From: Fibrobacterota bacterium
GTDB taxonomy: Bacteria; Fibrobacterota; Fibrobacteria; UBA11236
DNA length: 64,000 nt
Direction: 5' to 3'
NCBI GenBank assembly: GCA_028287465.1
Contig: JAQBPO010000042.1
Location: forward strand, 186,001-250,000
Shown here in pieces: positions 17,010 through 26,821 of the stretch. How positions within the stretch are numbered: position 1 is the stretch's first letter; each line of letters opens with the position of its first letter. A program made the translations under genes and the position numbers. The notes under the pieces were generated by a model, which was not told where the DNA came from, made no database searches, and worked only from the letters and a program-made list of their open reading frames with translations.

Positions 17010-18966
17010 AATCCCTCGGCCCGGCGCCCGGGGTCTCCGTCCATACCTTCCAGCCATTCGATTCCGCGCTCCCGCGGCCCGTACTCAAAAGGCTCCCCGC
17101 CTCGACATGCGCGGAGCGGCCCGATCGCGCCGCCAGACCCGGCTTGGGGAAGGTGATGTAGACGGGTTCGTACGCGGCCTTGAAGGCATAGCTCCCGGAG
17201 GCCTGCGGCGGCAGGGCCAGGGGGCGGCCGAGATGGTCCCAGGCTTGCATGGGTTTCCGGGCGAAAAGGACGGGGATGGAATCCACGGCGGCCTTCGCGC
17301 GCCATTCCTCCTGTTTCTCCATCCAGAGGATGACTTCCGTCCCGGTCGCGCTTTCCAGCTTGAGCGCGTGGAGGCGGGACTGCCGCGTACCCAGGAATCC
17401 CTTGGCGGCGAACCCGCGCGTTCGCGCCGCGAGGACGCGCACGGCGGTCATCGCGGGCTTGTCCTCGAGCGCGGTCGTCAGCAGCCCGAAGTTGTGTTCC
17501 CGTTCCAGGGGATCGGGTCCATCGTCCAGGAGATCGTAATTGACGATGAACGGGAATCCCGCCGCCCAGGAGGTAAGGATGCGGCGCACGGTGTACCGCG
17601 CATGCAAGGCGCGCGCGGGAACCGATGTCCCGGGTCCGAAATCCGACGAGGTATAACCCCACTCGGTGTCCCATAAAGGCGGGGAGCCGGCGGGAAACGC
17701 CTGGCGCACGGATTCCCGCAAAAGCACCACCTGGTCGATCAGGGTTTCGGGATGGGAGCCCCGATAAGGATGGACCCCGATTGCGTCCGCGCCCGCGGCC
17801 CCTCCGGCTCCCATGGCCTTGCGGACGAAGGGCCAATCGACTTCCGAAACCCCGCCCGTCGAGACCTTGGCCCCGGGATCGGCCGCATGCACGGCCGCGA
17901 TGGCTTCCTTGCACAGGGCGGCATAAGCGGCCGGGTCGGGCGGGTTCCAGAAGACGCTGATATTGGGCTCGTTCCAGACTTCGTAACTCGGGACCTTGCC
18001 TTTGAAGTGGGCGGCGGCCGCGGAGGCGAAGGCCTTGAAACCGGCGACGGCGGCGGCCTCAAGCGGCGGGCCGGGAGCGTAGAGCGGGTTGGAATAGTCC
18101 AGGATGAAATGGACTTGGAGCCCGCGCGCCGAGGCGGACGCCACCAATCCGTCGAAGGCGGAGAAATCGTAGATCCCCTTGGCCTTTTCGATGCCCGCCC
18201 AACCCAGGTCCATGCGCAGAAAGGCCATGCCGGCGCCTTCCAGCGCGTCGAGGGCCTTATCGTTGCGGGTGAAATGGATGTTGACGCCCAGGTTGTCCAG
18301 GCGCGGGGTTCCCGCGAAGGGTGGAGGCGCGGCATCGGGATCCAATTCCTCCCTGGGATTTTCCAGAAACGACACGTCGTCGAAATCCAGGCGCGCCGCC
18401 GGGGAAAGCCGCTCCCCGTTCGCGAACCAGGCCATGGCTTCGATGAGGAAGGCGATGCGCTTGAGCGGTTGGTGGAGGATTTTGTCGCCGGCGCCTCCGA
18501 ACGCATCGGTGGGATCCCCCAGGTCGACGGTGCGCGTGAACCATGCCGCGGGATCCGTCGCGGTAAGCGGGCGGTTGATCGCGTATTGCAATGTCTGATC
18601 GGAGTTGTCGGTGACCCTTACCAGGATGCGCGTGCCGGGAACCGATCTCGCCCGGAAGGAGAGAATGGCGGCAGTCATGGGAGCCGGCAGGGTCAATTGG
18701 GCGGCGACGTAGGTGCCGCCCTTGGCGAAATCCCCTTGCAGCCGCGCCGCTTTTCCGGAACCTTCGCCGGCGATAACGGAAAGGGAGCCCGTCGCGCCGG
18801 GGAACTCGGAACCCGCGTAAAAGGCCCAGGGGGCGGGCGCGCCCGCGGTTTCGAGATCATCGATGGGCTTGTCCGCCCAGGCCGCGGCGGACAGCCATGC
18901 CACCGCCAGGCCCACCATTCCGGCCGAATGCCGGCACCGGATCGGATCAAGCCCCGATCTTCCCAT
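16927..18966 (-). CDS. Secreted clan-A glycoside hydrolase
   Basis: A 679-residue protein. I start it at 18966, where a GGGGGG ribosome site precedes a signal peptide (MGRSGLDPIRC...AAAWA). Residues 30-210 form a beta-sandwich, probably carbohydrate-binding (DLGDPTD, RLDFDDVSFLENP). From about 225 a TIM-barrel follows with clan-A features: LGVNIHFT, FLRMDLGWAGIEKAKGIYDF, the acid/base motif YEVWNEPN, and the nucleophile segment LWDTEWGYTSSDFG. The closest types I can name are GH39/GH5-like beta-xylosidase or cellulase-like enzymes; I cannot assign the family or substrate. A beta-domain and a charged tail follow. Its last 83 bases overlap the convergent esterase gene. Confidence 0.8.
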   Translation of the reverse strand: MGRSGLDPIRCRHSAGMVGLAVAWLSAAAWADKPIDDLETAGAPAPWAFYAGSEFPGATGSLSVIAGEGSGKAARLQGDFAKGGTYVAAQLTLPAPMTAAILSFRARSVPGTRILVRVTDNSDQTLQYAINRPLTATDPAAWFTRTVDLGDPTDAFGGAGDKILHQPLKRIAFLIEAMAWFANGERLSPAARLDFDDVSFLENPREELDPDAAPPPFAGTPRLDNLGVNIHFTRNDKALDALEGAGMAFLRMDLGWAGIEKAKGIYDFSAFDGLVASASARGLQVHFILDYSNPLYAPGPPLEAAAVAGFKAFASAAAAHFKGKVPSYEVWNEPNISVFWNPPDPAAYAALCKEAIAAVHAADPGAKVSTGGVSEVDWPFVRKAMGAGGAAGADAIGVHPYRGSHPETLIDQVVLLRESVRQAFPAGSPPLWDTEWGYTSSDFGPGTSVPARALHARYTVRRILTSWAAGFPFIVNYDLLDDGPDPLEREHNFGLLTTALEDKPAMTAVRVLAARTRGFAAKGFLGTRQSRLHALKLESATGTEVILWMEKQEEWRAKAAVDSIPVLFARKPMQAWDHLGRPLALPPQASGSYAFKAAYEPVYITFPKPGLAARSGRSAHVEAGSLLSTGRGSAESNGWKVWTETPGAGPRDFSGRRPERHSAKEPGIVPEPGSGPAGR

Positions 18967-19349
18967 ATCTACCCCCCGCATCCAATATAGGGACGGTCCG
19001 GAAATCCCGCTGGGAACGGTTTCGCCTGCAAGCCGAGGCTTCATGGGGTTTGGATGATTCCGCGCCCATGCGCGGAATTCGTACCGATCATTGCGCGAAG
19101 TCTACCCAATCCCTCCGCGACCCCGGCATAGATTATGGACACCTGAGCTTTTAGCGAGGGGGTCACGGTTTTCCGGTAGGGGGCTGCCGGATGGGTTGCA
19201 GGGAGGGATTCGTTCCGAACCCTGTGCCCGGCCGCTGATTGGAGGGGGATCTCCGTTCTACATCGCGATATGGGCCGAAAAGGCCGGATCTTGCGCTTTT
19301 CGCAGCGGACGCCGATTCCCATCCCGTACAATATTGAGAGGGGCCGACC
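18967..19349. other. Intergenic gap between divergent genes
   Basis: 383 bases without a credible gene. It must hold the promoters of the glycoside hydrolase and the dehydrogenase genes. TACAAT at 19327-19332 could be a -10 element for the downstream gene, but no matching -35 is visible. No repeat or RNA is recognised. Confidence 0.4.
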
Positions 19350-21086
19350 ATGACCGATTTCCAGATGAATCCGATCCGCAAACTCTTCCTTTCGTCTTCG
19401 CTGATCCTGTTCGGGCTTGTGGCGGTAGGCCAAGCCGTCGACCTGGGAGCCTACAAGGGGTGCGCGGCCACGGACGCCGATTTCAAAGTGACCCAGATCT
19501 ACGCCGGTCCCACGGTCACCTCGGACGATGCCAGCAACGGCACCCTCAAGCTCGCCTTCGTCGCGCAGACGGACGGCACCGCGGACGTCTATTTCGTCCA
19601 GAAGCAGGGTACGGTCAAACGGTACAACGGCAAGACCGGCACCGTCGACTCCCTGGGAACCATCGCCGTGGATCACAAGGCGGAGTATGGCCTGGTCGGG
19701 ATCGCGGCTCCGCGGGACTTCCTCAAGAACCCGGTCCTCTATTTCATGTATTCCTTCATCGAGCCGGGCAACGTTTTCACCCATCGCATTTCCCGATTCA
19801 AGATGGCCGCCGGCCTGGGCAGCCTGGATATGGCTTCCGAGAAGATCCTTCTCAAGATCGTACGCAAGTCCGTGTCCTGGCATACCTCCGGCTCCATGGT
19901 GTTCGATGATTATGACGACCTCTACATATCCGTGGGGGACAACCAGCAGACGGAAACCGGGCCGGGCAACACCGCCGATCTGCGCGGAGGCATCCTGCGC
20001 ATCCACCCGGACGATTCGCCCAAAGGGTATTCCGTGCCCAAGGGGAACTTCGGCGAATTCTATTCCGCCCTCTACAAGTCCCAGGGCAACGCCGACTTCG
20101 CGGCCCAGTACGCCGACACCGCCAAGGTCAAGCCGGAAATCTACGTGAAGGGAACGCGCAATGCCTATACCATCGCGGTCGACCCGGTGCGCCGCTGGCT
20201 GGTATGGGGGGACGTGGGTCCCGATCAGGGCAAGATCTCCGAGGAGAACAATCTCGTCAAGCGGCCGTACTTCACGGGTTGGCCGTACTTCGCCGGGGAA
20301 CAGGACATGGGCGGCGTGCAACCCTATGACCTTCCCATCCCGAAGGGATCCACCCGCGAGACGCCGGTCAACAACCTCGCCGGCCTTCTGGGAGTCAAGC
20401 AGCTCCCGCCCGTCCGCGATCCCATATTCAAGCGCAGCCAGGGCTGCGCCATGACCGGTCCCATCTTCCGGTACGACGGCGCCGTCAAGAGCGCGTCCCA
20501 ATTCCCGCCCCAGCTCAACCGCAAATGGCTGGTCTCCGGGTGCGACGGGTACGGATTCCACCTGATGACCCTGGACAGCGCGGGCGATTCGGTCCTTTCC
20601 AATACCAAGATCTTCAACCAGTTCCCGACCCAGACCCTGGTCGATCTGAAGCAGGGACCGGACGGGGCCCTCTACTACATCAGCTGGAACAAGGGCTTGT
20701 ACCGCATCGACTATACCGGAACCTGCAAGGACCAGGCCTTCGTGCCGGAGAAGACCGGCTGCGCCGTGCCCGGAGCCTCCAACTACGACGCGAACCTGCC
20801 CAAGGCCTACAATGATCCCCGGCTCTGCACGGGCATCAGCGCCCTGGCATCCCGCTTACCGCGTCCGGACTGGATGCGCGTGGACCGCAACTTCATAAAC
20901 GTGGACGCCCCCGGCATGCAAGAGGTGGAAATCCTGGACATGCGCGGCCGCATGGTCTACTCCATCAGCGGGGAAGGCCCGATGGCGTATCGCGTGCCCG
21001 CCCTGCCCGCTCCCGCCTTGTACCAGGTGCGGGTCAAGACCGCCCTGGGCACCCTCGTCAGGAGCCTTTCCCTCGTCGATATGTGA
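19350..21086 (+). CDS. Secreted glucose/sorbosone dehydrogenase-type beta-propeller
   Basis: A 578-residue exported protein with a GAGAGGGG ribosome site and a signal sequence (FLSSSLILFGLVAVGQA). The body is a six-bladed propeller of the PQQ-dependent sugar dehydrogenase type (GSDH): GTVKRYNGKTGTVDSLG, AEYGLVGIAAPRDF, FMYSFIEPGNVFTHRISRF, DLYISVGDNQQTETG, LRGGILRIHPDD, and GTRNAYTIAVDPV. It would oxidise sugars or sugar-like substrates outside the cytoplasm if the cofactor site is intact, which I cannot confirm. After the propeller is a Cys segment (GCAVPGASNYD) of the kind found in surface proteins, then a tail with VEILDMRGRMVYS and YQVRVKTALG that resembles secretion-tail beta-domains. 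Confidence 0.8.
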   Translation: MTDFQMNPIRKLFLSSSLILFGLVAVGQAVDLGAYKGCAATDADFKVTQIYAGPTVTSDDASNGTLKLAFVAQTDGTADVYFVQKQGTVKRYNGKTGTVDSLGTIAVDHKAEYGLVGIAAPRDFLKNPVLYFMYSFIEPGNVFTHRISRFKMAAGLGSLDMASEKILLKIVRKSVSWHTSGSMVFDDYDDLYISVGDNQQTETGPGNTADLRGGILRIHPDDSPKGYSVPKGNFGEFYSALYKSQGNADFAAQYADTAKVKPEIYVKGTRNAYTIAVDPVRRWLVWGDVGPDQGKISEENNLVKRPYFTGWPYFAGEQDMGGVQPYDLPIPKGSTRETPVNNLAGLLGVKQLPPVRDPIFKRSQGCAMTGPIFRYDGAVKSASQFPPQLNRKWLVSGCDGYGFHLMTLDSAGDSVLSNTKIFNQFPTQTLVDLKQGPDGALYYISWNKGLYRIDYTGTCKDQAFVPEKTGCAVPGASNYDANLPKAYNDPRLCTGISALASRLPRPDWMRVDRNFINVDAPGMQEVEILDMRGRMVYSISGEGPMAYRVPALPAPALYQVRVKTALGTLVRSLSLVDM

Positions 21087-21288
21087 ATTCCCGGCCGGGT
21101 CCTGGGCGGCCGTGGGGACCGCCTTCGATCCCGGCTCCGGGTACCCCCTCCGCCCCTCGAAAAGCGCTTGAAATCACGGGAAATCACCGGGTAACCCTTC
21201 GCAAAACCCCGCCTTGAGGTTCGCCCGGCATTTTTCCGGCTTCCCTCCTATTTTGGAAGGCAAAGGGTCGCGGGACCCCGGGGGGAAC

Positions 21289-22239
21289 ATGCTGGGAAAA
21301 CTGCTGCTGGCCGCCTTGGCCTTCCATTCGCTCGCTTCGGCGCAAGCCGCCAAATTCCAGACCCGGACGCAAAAGGGGAAGGCTTCGGGCCTGGTCCTGG
21401 GGTATCGCCTCTTCGTCCCCGCCGGCTATGACAAGGCTAAAAGATACCCCGTGGTGCTCGCCTTGCACGGTTCGGGAGAACGCGGCAGCAACAATACCTC
21501 CCAGCTCACGGCCAACCAGTTGGCCACGGCCTGGGTGGCGGACTCCATCCAGAACCGCGTGCCCCATTTCGTGATCGCGCCGCAATGCCCGGCGGAAAGC
21601 ACCTGGGTCAACTACGGCAGGCCCGTGGACGCGACGCCTTTTTCCGGCACCCTGAAGATCGTCATGGAGATCGTGGATTCCCTCGGCCGGGAATTCACCC
21701 TGGATCCCGATCGGCTCTACGTCATCGGCCTCTCCATGGGCGGTTATGCGAGCTGGGACCTGACCGTCCGCTTCCCCGACAAGTTCGCCGCGGCGGTTCC
21801 CATCTGCGGTTGGGGCGATACCACCAAGGCCGCCCGCATCAAGGACCTCCCCATCTGGGCCTTCCACGGGGACAAGGACCCGACCGTGAACGTATCGGGC
21901 TCGCGGAACATGATCGCGGCCATCAAGCGGGCCGGCGGCAACCCCAAATACACCGAGTATCCCGGCGTCGGCCACGAATCCTGGGTCCCGGCCATGAAGG
22001 AACCGGGCCTGCCTACTTGGCTGCTCTCGCAGAAGCGGGCCGGCACCTCGGGCCTGGCGCGTTCCCGGAACGGTAAGGGGAACCCGGGGGTGCGGAATGA
22101 CGGGCTTTACCGGAACGCGAATGGCGAACGCGCCGGCTATCGCGCGGACGGCCGCCTTACCCTCCCGAAAGCGGAAGCCGCCCAGGCCGCGGGAATCGGC
22201 AACCCCGTTCCCCAGGGCATGATTATACTTTCCGAATGA
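21289..22239 (+). CDS. Secreted alpha/beta-hydrolase esterase (COG4099-like)
   Basis: A 316-residue protein starting at 21289 with a GGGGGGAAC ribosome site and a signal peptide (MLGKLLLAALAFHSLASAQA). The hydrolase fold shows VVLALHGSGERGSNN (oxyanion loop), VIAPQCPAESTW, the nucleophile elbow GLSMGGYASWD, the acid in FHGDKDPTV and the histidine in GVGHESW. This is the pattern of the predicted peptidase/phospholipase family COG4099 and of feruloyl-type esterases; a polysaccharide-side-chain esterase is likely here. The last 55 residues are a tail with YRADGRLTLP. It is translationally coupled (ATGA) to the CE2-type gene that follows. Confidence 0.85.
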   Translation: MLGKLLLAALAFHSLASAQAAKFQTRTQKGKASGLVLGYRLFVPAGYDKAKRYPVVLALHGSGERGSNNTSQLTANQLATAWVADSIQNRVPHFVIAPQCPAESTWVNYGRPVDATPFSGTLKIVMEIVDSLGREFTLDPDRLYVIGLSMGGYASWDLTVRFPDKFAAAVPICGWGDTTKAARIKDLPIWAFHGDKDPTVNVSGSRNMIAAIKRAGGNPKYTEYPGVGHESWVPAMKEPGLPTWLLSQKRAGTSGLARSRNGKGNPGVRNDGLYRNANGERAGYRADGRLTLPKAEAAQAAGIGNPVPQGMIILSE

Positions 22240-23468
22240 AGCTTAACCCGTTCTGGTCCTGGGCCTTCCTCGCATCGGCCCTTCAGGCTCCCCTCTCCGC
22301 GGCGGTCGACATCGCCGCCGACAATCCTTTCATCCAATACTCCGGCCGATTCGATCGGACCGACGCGAAGAAGCCCCGCTGCGACTGGCCCGGCAGTTCC
22401 ATCCAGGCCCGCTTCACGGGCACGTCCATCACGGTCAAGATCAGCGGCGGCATGAACGACTTCAACGTCATCGTGGACGGGGTCTGGAAATCCAAGCTGA
22501 CCGTGGACGGCAAGACCTCCCAGGTCGCGGCCCAGGGCCTCCTGGACGGCGCCCATGAAATCCTCCTGACCAAGCGGACCGAGGGCTTCCAGGGCATCAC
22601 CACCTTCGAAGGCTTCCAACTCGAGGACGGCAAGGCCATGGTCGCTCCGCCGCCCAAGGCGGTTTCCCCGAAAATCCAGTTCATCGGCGATTCCTACACG
22701 GTGGGATACGGGGATGAGGCGAACGTCCTCAGCTGTCCGGATCGGCGCCCCTACGACAACAATTACCTGGCCTACGGTCCGGTGACGGCCCGGGCGGTGG
22801 GCGCGGACTATTCCGTGCAGGCGGTTTCGGGCCTGGGCATGGTCCATAATTACGGGGATGCTTCGCCCGTTTCCGCGCGGCCCATGCCCTCGTATTTCGG
22901 GAACACCCTGTTCGGCGTGGACGACCTGAAGTGGGATTTCACGAAATGGATCCCGGACCTCGTGGTCGTCGCCTTGGGCACCAACGATTTCAGCACCGCG
23001 GTCAAGCCCACCGAGGCGCAGTACGCTTCGGCGTACAAGGATTTCCTCAAGAAGGTCCGCGCCTGGTATCCCAATGCCGAGATCCTGTGCATGACCTACT
23101 CCGTGGACGCGTACCAGAAGAAATACGTGGATACCCTGGTGAGCCAGGTGGCGGCGGCCGGCGACGCCAAGATCCACCGCGTGCACATGCCGGCCTTGGT
23201 TGCGGGCGAATTGGGATGCGACTACCATCCCAACGTCGCGGGGCAGCGGAAATACGCCGACGCATTGATCCCCCAGGTAAAGCATTACCTCGGGATCACC
23301 GGGATCGGGAAGCCGATGCGGCCCATCGGGAAGCCTATGGGGACCGGCGAGGCGATGCCCCGGGACCGCTCCGGGGCGGGGGAAACCCAGGTGATACCCT
23401 ACCGGCCGGCTTCAGGCCCGGCCGCGGGCCCCTGGGTGGATGCCCGGGGCCGGCTGCTCGCTTTCTAG
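22236..23468 (+). CDS. CE2-type carbohydrate esterase
   Basis: A 410-residue secreted protein whose ATG overlaps the stop of the preceding gene. After a signal peptide comes an N-terminal beta-jelly-roll (residues about 25-140, with IQYSGRFDRTD and ITVKISGGMNDFNVIVDG), then an SGNH domain with IQFIGDSYTVGYGDE (nucleophile Ser), VVVALGTNDFS and CDYHPNVAGQRKYA (Asp-x-His). This two-domain order is that of carbohydrate esterase family 2, which removes acetyl groups from xylan and related glycans. A Gly/Pro-rich linker and a tail ending WVDARGRLLAF follow. It is probably made together with the upstream esterase for the same substrate. Confidence 0.87.
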   Translation: MKLNPFWSWAFLASALQAPLSAAVDIAADNPFIQYSGRFDRTDAKKPRCDWPGSSIQARFTGTSITVKISGGMNDFNVIVDGVWKSKLTVDGKTSQVAAQGLLDGAHEILLTKRTEGFQGITTFEGFQLEDGKAMVAPPPKAVSPKIQFIGDSYTVGYGDEANVLSCPDRRPYDNNYLAYGPVTARAVGADYSVQAVSGLGMVHNYGDASPVSARPMPSYFGNTLFGVDDLKWDFTKWIPDLVVVALGTNDFSTAVKPTEAQYASAYKDFLKKVRAWYPNAEILCMTYSVDAYQKKYVDTLVSQVAAAGDAKIHRVHMPALVAGELGCDYHPNVAGQRKYADALIPQVKHYLGITGIGKPMRPIGKPMGTGEAMPRDRSGAGETQVIPYRPASGPAAGPWVDARGRLLAF

Positions 23469-23568
23469 CGCAGCCGGACCCCGCGGGCGTCTCCCGCAAA
23501 AATCGCAAATACCCCGGCGAATCGGTTACCTTTCCCCAGGAAACGGAATCCATTCCCCGGAGGTCCCC

Positions 23569-24450
23569 ATGACTCGTTTCCCACGCTTCCCGGCAACCGC
23601 ATCGGCCGTTTCCCTGGCCCTTTTGCTTGCCCTCAGCGCATGCGCCCCCGCCAAGAAATTCTGTCCCCAGGGCTATACGATCGATTTCGCCGAATCGCTC
23701 CGCTTCGCCATGCTGGCCGACCAGGCTTACTCTCCCGATACGGTGGTGGCGAAGGAGTGCGGCCGCGACAGCTGCTTCTTCTTCCGCGGCCCGGTCAGCG
23801 ACGCCCGCGCCTTCGTCCGGGTGGACGACTCGGCCAAGATCCAATGGATCGCCTTCCGCGGCACCAAATCGTTCACGGACATCAAGCTCGACGCGGATTA
23901 TACCCAGGCGGAGGACTCCATCCTGCACATGCGCCTGCACCGGGGCTTCGCGGCGGCGGCCCGGGATCTCTATCCCTTGATCCGGCCGCATCTCAGTTCC
24001 GTCTACAGGACCCGCCTCACCGGCCATAGCCTGGGCGGGGCCATCGCCGTGGTCACCGGACTCTACCTGCGCGCGGAAGGCTTCAAGGTGGAGGTCGAGA
24101 CTTTCGGCCAGCCGAAGGTGACCAATGCCGCGGGCGCGCGGCACGGGGATTCGCTGAACCTGATCCGGTTCCTGAACGGGCAGGATCTGGTGACCCAGGT
24201 CCCGCCGCTCAGCTACAACCCGGGCAAGCTGGGATCCTACGAGCATTTCGGCCTGGAGGTGGCCCTGTCGGAGGGCAAGGACGGCAAGGGATACGAGTGC
24301 CTGAGCGAGCATTACCGCAAGCGTTACGATCCGGATTCCTGGTGGGCCCAGGTGCAGGAGCAGGCCTTGAAGGATCACGGCATCGCCAACTACGTGGAAA
24401 AGCTCAGGGCCCTGGCCCCGCGGGACCCGGCGTTGCCCGCGCCCGATTGA
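23569..24450 (+). CDS. Class 3 lipase-type lipoprotein
   Basis: A 293-residue lipoprotein with a GGAGG ribosome site and the lipobox LALSACAP. The domain is lipase class 3 (PF01764): WIAFRGTKSFTDIKLD, HRGFAAAARDLYPLI, the nucleophile motif LTGHSLGGAIAVVTGLYL, then ETFGQPKVTNAAGA and IRFLNGQDLVTQVPP with the Asp, and a late His in GSYEHFGLEV. It would hydrolyse lipid or ester bonds at the cell surface. It lies 100 bases after the CE2-type gene on the same strand and ends 4 bases before the convergent ThuA-like gene. Confidence 0.85.
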   Translation: MTRFPRFPATASAVSLALLLALSACAPAKKFCPQGYTIDFAESLRFAMLADQAYSPDTVVAKECGRDSCFFFRGPVSDARAFVRVDDSAKIQWIAFRGTKSFTDIKLDADYTQAEDSILHMRLHRGFAAAARDLYPLIRPHLSSVYRTRLTGHSLGGAIAVVTGLYLRAEGFKVEVETFGQPKVTNAAGARHGDSLNLIRFLNGQDLVTQVPPLSYNPGKLGSYEHFGLEVALSEGKDGKGYECLSEHYRKRYDPDSWWAQVQEQALKDHGIANYVEKLRALAPRDPALPAPD

Positions 24451-24454
24451 ATCC

Positions 24455-25453
24455 CTATTTGGACAGGCGGACCTCGCGTCCCTCCGGCGTGGTCGCGATC
24501 AAGGTATAGACCTTGGAGGGTTCCAGATCCTGGAACCGATACCGCGCGGGACCGGCGCCGGACCGCACCGCTATCTTCCTGCCGTCCAGGGTCCCGATAT
24601 CCAGGACATGCGCGCCCATTCCCGCCAGCTCCACTTCCAAGGTGGAACCCGAGGAACGGATCGTCATCCCGTCTCCGCTGCGGGAAAGGGTCACCTGACG
24701 GATGGGGACCGTGGTCGCGGCGGCCCACTCCATCGCCTGCTTGTACATGGTCCGCGTCAGGCTCACCTTCTGGAAGATCCAATCCATATGGCCCATGCCC
24801 GAATAGAACAGGCGGCCGCCGGTGGGCTCGTTGCGCACCCAGACGATGGGATGATCGCCCATCACCGGGGAGCAGCTGTTGTTGCAGGAGGCTTCATCCA
24901 TGGTATACAGCACGGTTACGTTCGGGGCCAGGCGCGGATTGGTCTTGTAGGAATACCATTCCTCGTCGAAGCGGCCGGTATCGAGTCCCGCGACGATCGG
25001 GTGCTTGAGTCCGGCGGGATCCTTGCGTACGGTGGAAATGCCGGCGCCATGGGAACTCAATTCCCCGCCCAGGTAGGTGGTCCAGGCCGGCCAGGTGCCC
25101 TTGACGTCGCCGGAGGCATGCCAGGCGATAACGCCCTTGACCTTCATGAAGGCCATCAGGGCGGCCCGCTGGTTCGTGTCCAGGACCTTGCCCATCTCGG
25201 TGGAATTGTTCAACACCACGACCCGGTATTGGGCCAGGTTCTCGGTGGTGAATGCCTTGGCATCCTCCGTCTTGGTGAGTTCGAAATTGAGGGTCTTCGC
25301 CAGGGTATCGAGATAGGTATTGGCGATGGGCCTGCTGGTATGGGCATAGCCGCCTACGCCCCAATAATCCAGGACCTTGTAATCGGCGGCGAGGGACGGG
25401 CCGGCGAAGGCGCAGAGGGTTACGGCGGCGAGGGCGAGGATTCTTTTCGGCAT
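24455..25453 (-). CDS. Secreted ThuA-like protein with C-terminal beta-domain tail
   Basis: A 332-residue secreted protein with a signal peptide (MPKRILALAAVTLCAFAGPSLA). Residues 22-245 form a ThuA-like domain (KVLDYWGVGGYAHTSRP, YRVVVLNNSTEMGKVL, KVKGVIAWHASGDVKGTW, DHPIVWVRNEPTGGRLFYSG MGHMDW). This differs from the paralogue at 1856-2764 mainly in its C-terminus: residues 255-332 form a beta-domain with VLDIGTLDGRKIAV and YTLIATTPEGREVRLSK, like sorting or secretion tails. It is a lone minus-strand gene. Confidence 0.8.
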   Translation of the reverse strand: MPKRILALAAVTLCAFAGPSLAADYKVLDYWGVGGYAHTSRPIANTYLDTLAKTLNFELTKTEDAKAFTTENLAQYRVVVLNNSTEMGKVLDTNQRAALMAFMKVKGVIAWHASGDVKGTWPAWTTYLGGELSSHGAGISTVRKDPAGLKHPIVAGLDTGRFDEEWYSYKTNPRLAPNVTVLYTMDEASCNNSCSPVMGDHPIVWVRNEPTGGRLFYSGMGHMDWIFQKVSLTRTMYKQAMEWAAATTVPIRQVTLSRSGDGMTIRSSGSTLEVELAGMGAHVLDIGTLDGRKIAVRSGAGPARYRFQDLEPSKVYTLIATTPEGREVRLSK

Positions 25454-25644
25454 GAGGGCTCCCGGGGCCGGTGAGATGCGGCCGTGATCGGAGTATCCTG
25501 CCCGGCCCGGCGGATTGAAAACGGGATTCGCGGACCGGTGCCGCTCCGGACCGCCTTAAACTTGCGCGGATAGGGGAAATGGGGGATTTGCAGGTCATCC
25601 CATGGTCAAGTTCCATCTCCTCGGAACGGACGTATATTTGGGAC

Positions 25645-26622
25645 ATGCGCTTACCGAGCCGGCTCCTCAACCTTCGATTCACGCCAAAACCCTTTTTGGG
25701 CATGGCCTTGGCCCTGATCCTGGGCCAGGCGGTGCAGACCTCCGCCAAGCCCGCCTTCCGGGAACTCCTCTATAATCCCCGCTGGTACCGCACCTTCGAT
25801 AGCGCCTCCAGCATCATCCCGGCCGAGGGCACCCTGCTGTTCGCCTGGTCCTTCGCGGATGCGGCGGAAAAACCGGACAGCTTCTTCGTCGGCATCGATA
25901 CCCTTTGGGGCCTGCCCCAGGACGTGCGCGGCAATCCGGATTGGGATTGGGATCTCCAGGTCTGCCCGGACGAGATCTGCATGAACGGTTTGAAGGCGGG
26001 GATCCACGGGGCCAATGCGCCTTATCCTTTCGGGGATACGGGTTTCTCCTCGGAACACCATTTCCAATTCTTCCCGGCCGCCGACGGCAACTACGATTTC
26101 ATCTCGCCCGCCAAGGCGATTTACGGAGGGCTGATGTTCTGCCGTTCCCGTTCCACCGGGGTTTCGGACACGGTCTTCGCCTTCGGGGCGTGGAACCTGG
26201 AATGGGATCCGGCCTTCGCGCCCCCGGTCCGGCCTGTGAACGGCTATCTGCCCAGGCTTTCCGACTTCGCCGTTTCCGGGGACACGGTACGCTACCTCAA
26301 GGCCGGCGCCGGCATCGCGGGTAAACCAGCGCGTTACCCCGGGGAAAAGCCGCTCCTCCGGGTCCATGCGGAATCACGGGGCCTCCGCATAACCTTTCCC
26401 TCCATCAAATCGGAGAAATCCGTATCCATCCTGGGCCTGGACGGAAGGCCGATCTGGGATTCGGGACCCCTTGCCGCCACGGTGCGGGAAGCGGTATGGA
26501 GCGCGTCGGCGTCGTCCGGAAGGCCTTTGCCGCCGGGCTTCGTATTGATCCGGGTCTCATGGGCAGGCGGGGAAACCTGGGCCAAAGCCATGGTGTCGGC
26601 TTCGGTTTTGCCCGTTCCCTAG
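25645..26622 (+). CDS. Hypothetical secreted protein with sorting-type tail
   Basis: A 325-residue protein that I do not recognise. The start at 25645 gives a long signal sequence (LGMALALILGQAVQTSA); an ATG at 25702 is an alternative. The body has one Cys pair (VCPDEICMNGLKAG) and a DWDWDL segment. The C-terminal 95 residues have SVSILGLDGRPIWDSG and FVLIRVSWAGGETWAKAM, matching the pattern of type-A secretion tails (beta-sandwich with a DGR turn) seen in several proteins of this window. It stands alone on the plus strand between the ThuA-like gene and the PKD protein. Confidence 0.6.
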   Translation: MRLPSRLLNLRFTPKPFLGMALALILGQAVQTSAKPAFRELLYNPRWYRTFDSASSIIPAEGTLLFAWSFADAAEKPDSFFVGIDTLWGLPQDVRGNPDWDWDLQVCPDEICMNGLKAGIHGANAPYPFGDTGFSSEHHFQFFPAADGNYDFISPAKAIYGGLMFCRSRSTGVSDTVFAFGAWNLEWDPAFAPPVRPVNGYLPRLSDFAVSGDTVRYLKAGAGIAGKPARYPGEKPLLRVHAESRGLRITFPSIKSEKSVSILGLDGRPIWDSGPLAATVREAVWSASASSGRPLPPGFVLIRVSWAGGETWAKAMVSASVLPVP

Positions 26623-26821
26623 ACCTGTACGCTTCTACCATGACCGCGTACTATCCGCGGTCGGCTGCCTGCCGGACCCGGTTTTCCACCGAAACCCAAT
26701 TACCTAAAATTGAGGATTCGTGGACCGCAGCTCCAACCCAATCCTATAATCAGACGGCCGATGGATCGCCTCCAAAACCCGGCGTGAAGTCCGTTACGTT
26801 TCATTATTCGGGGAGCTATGC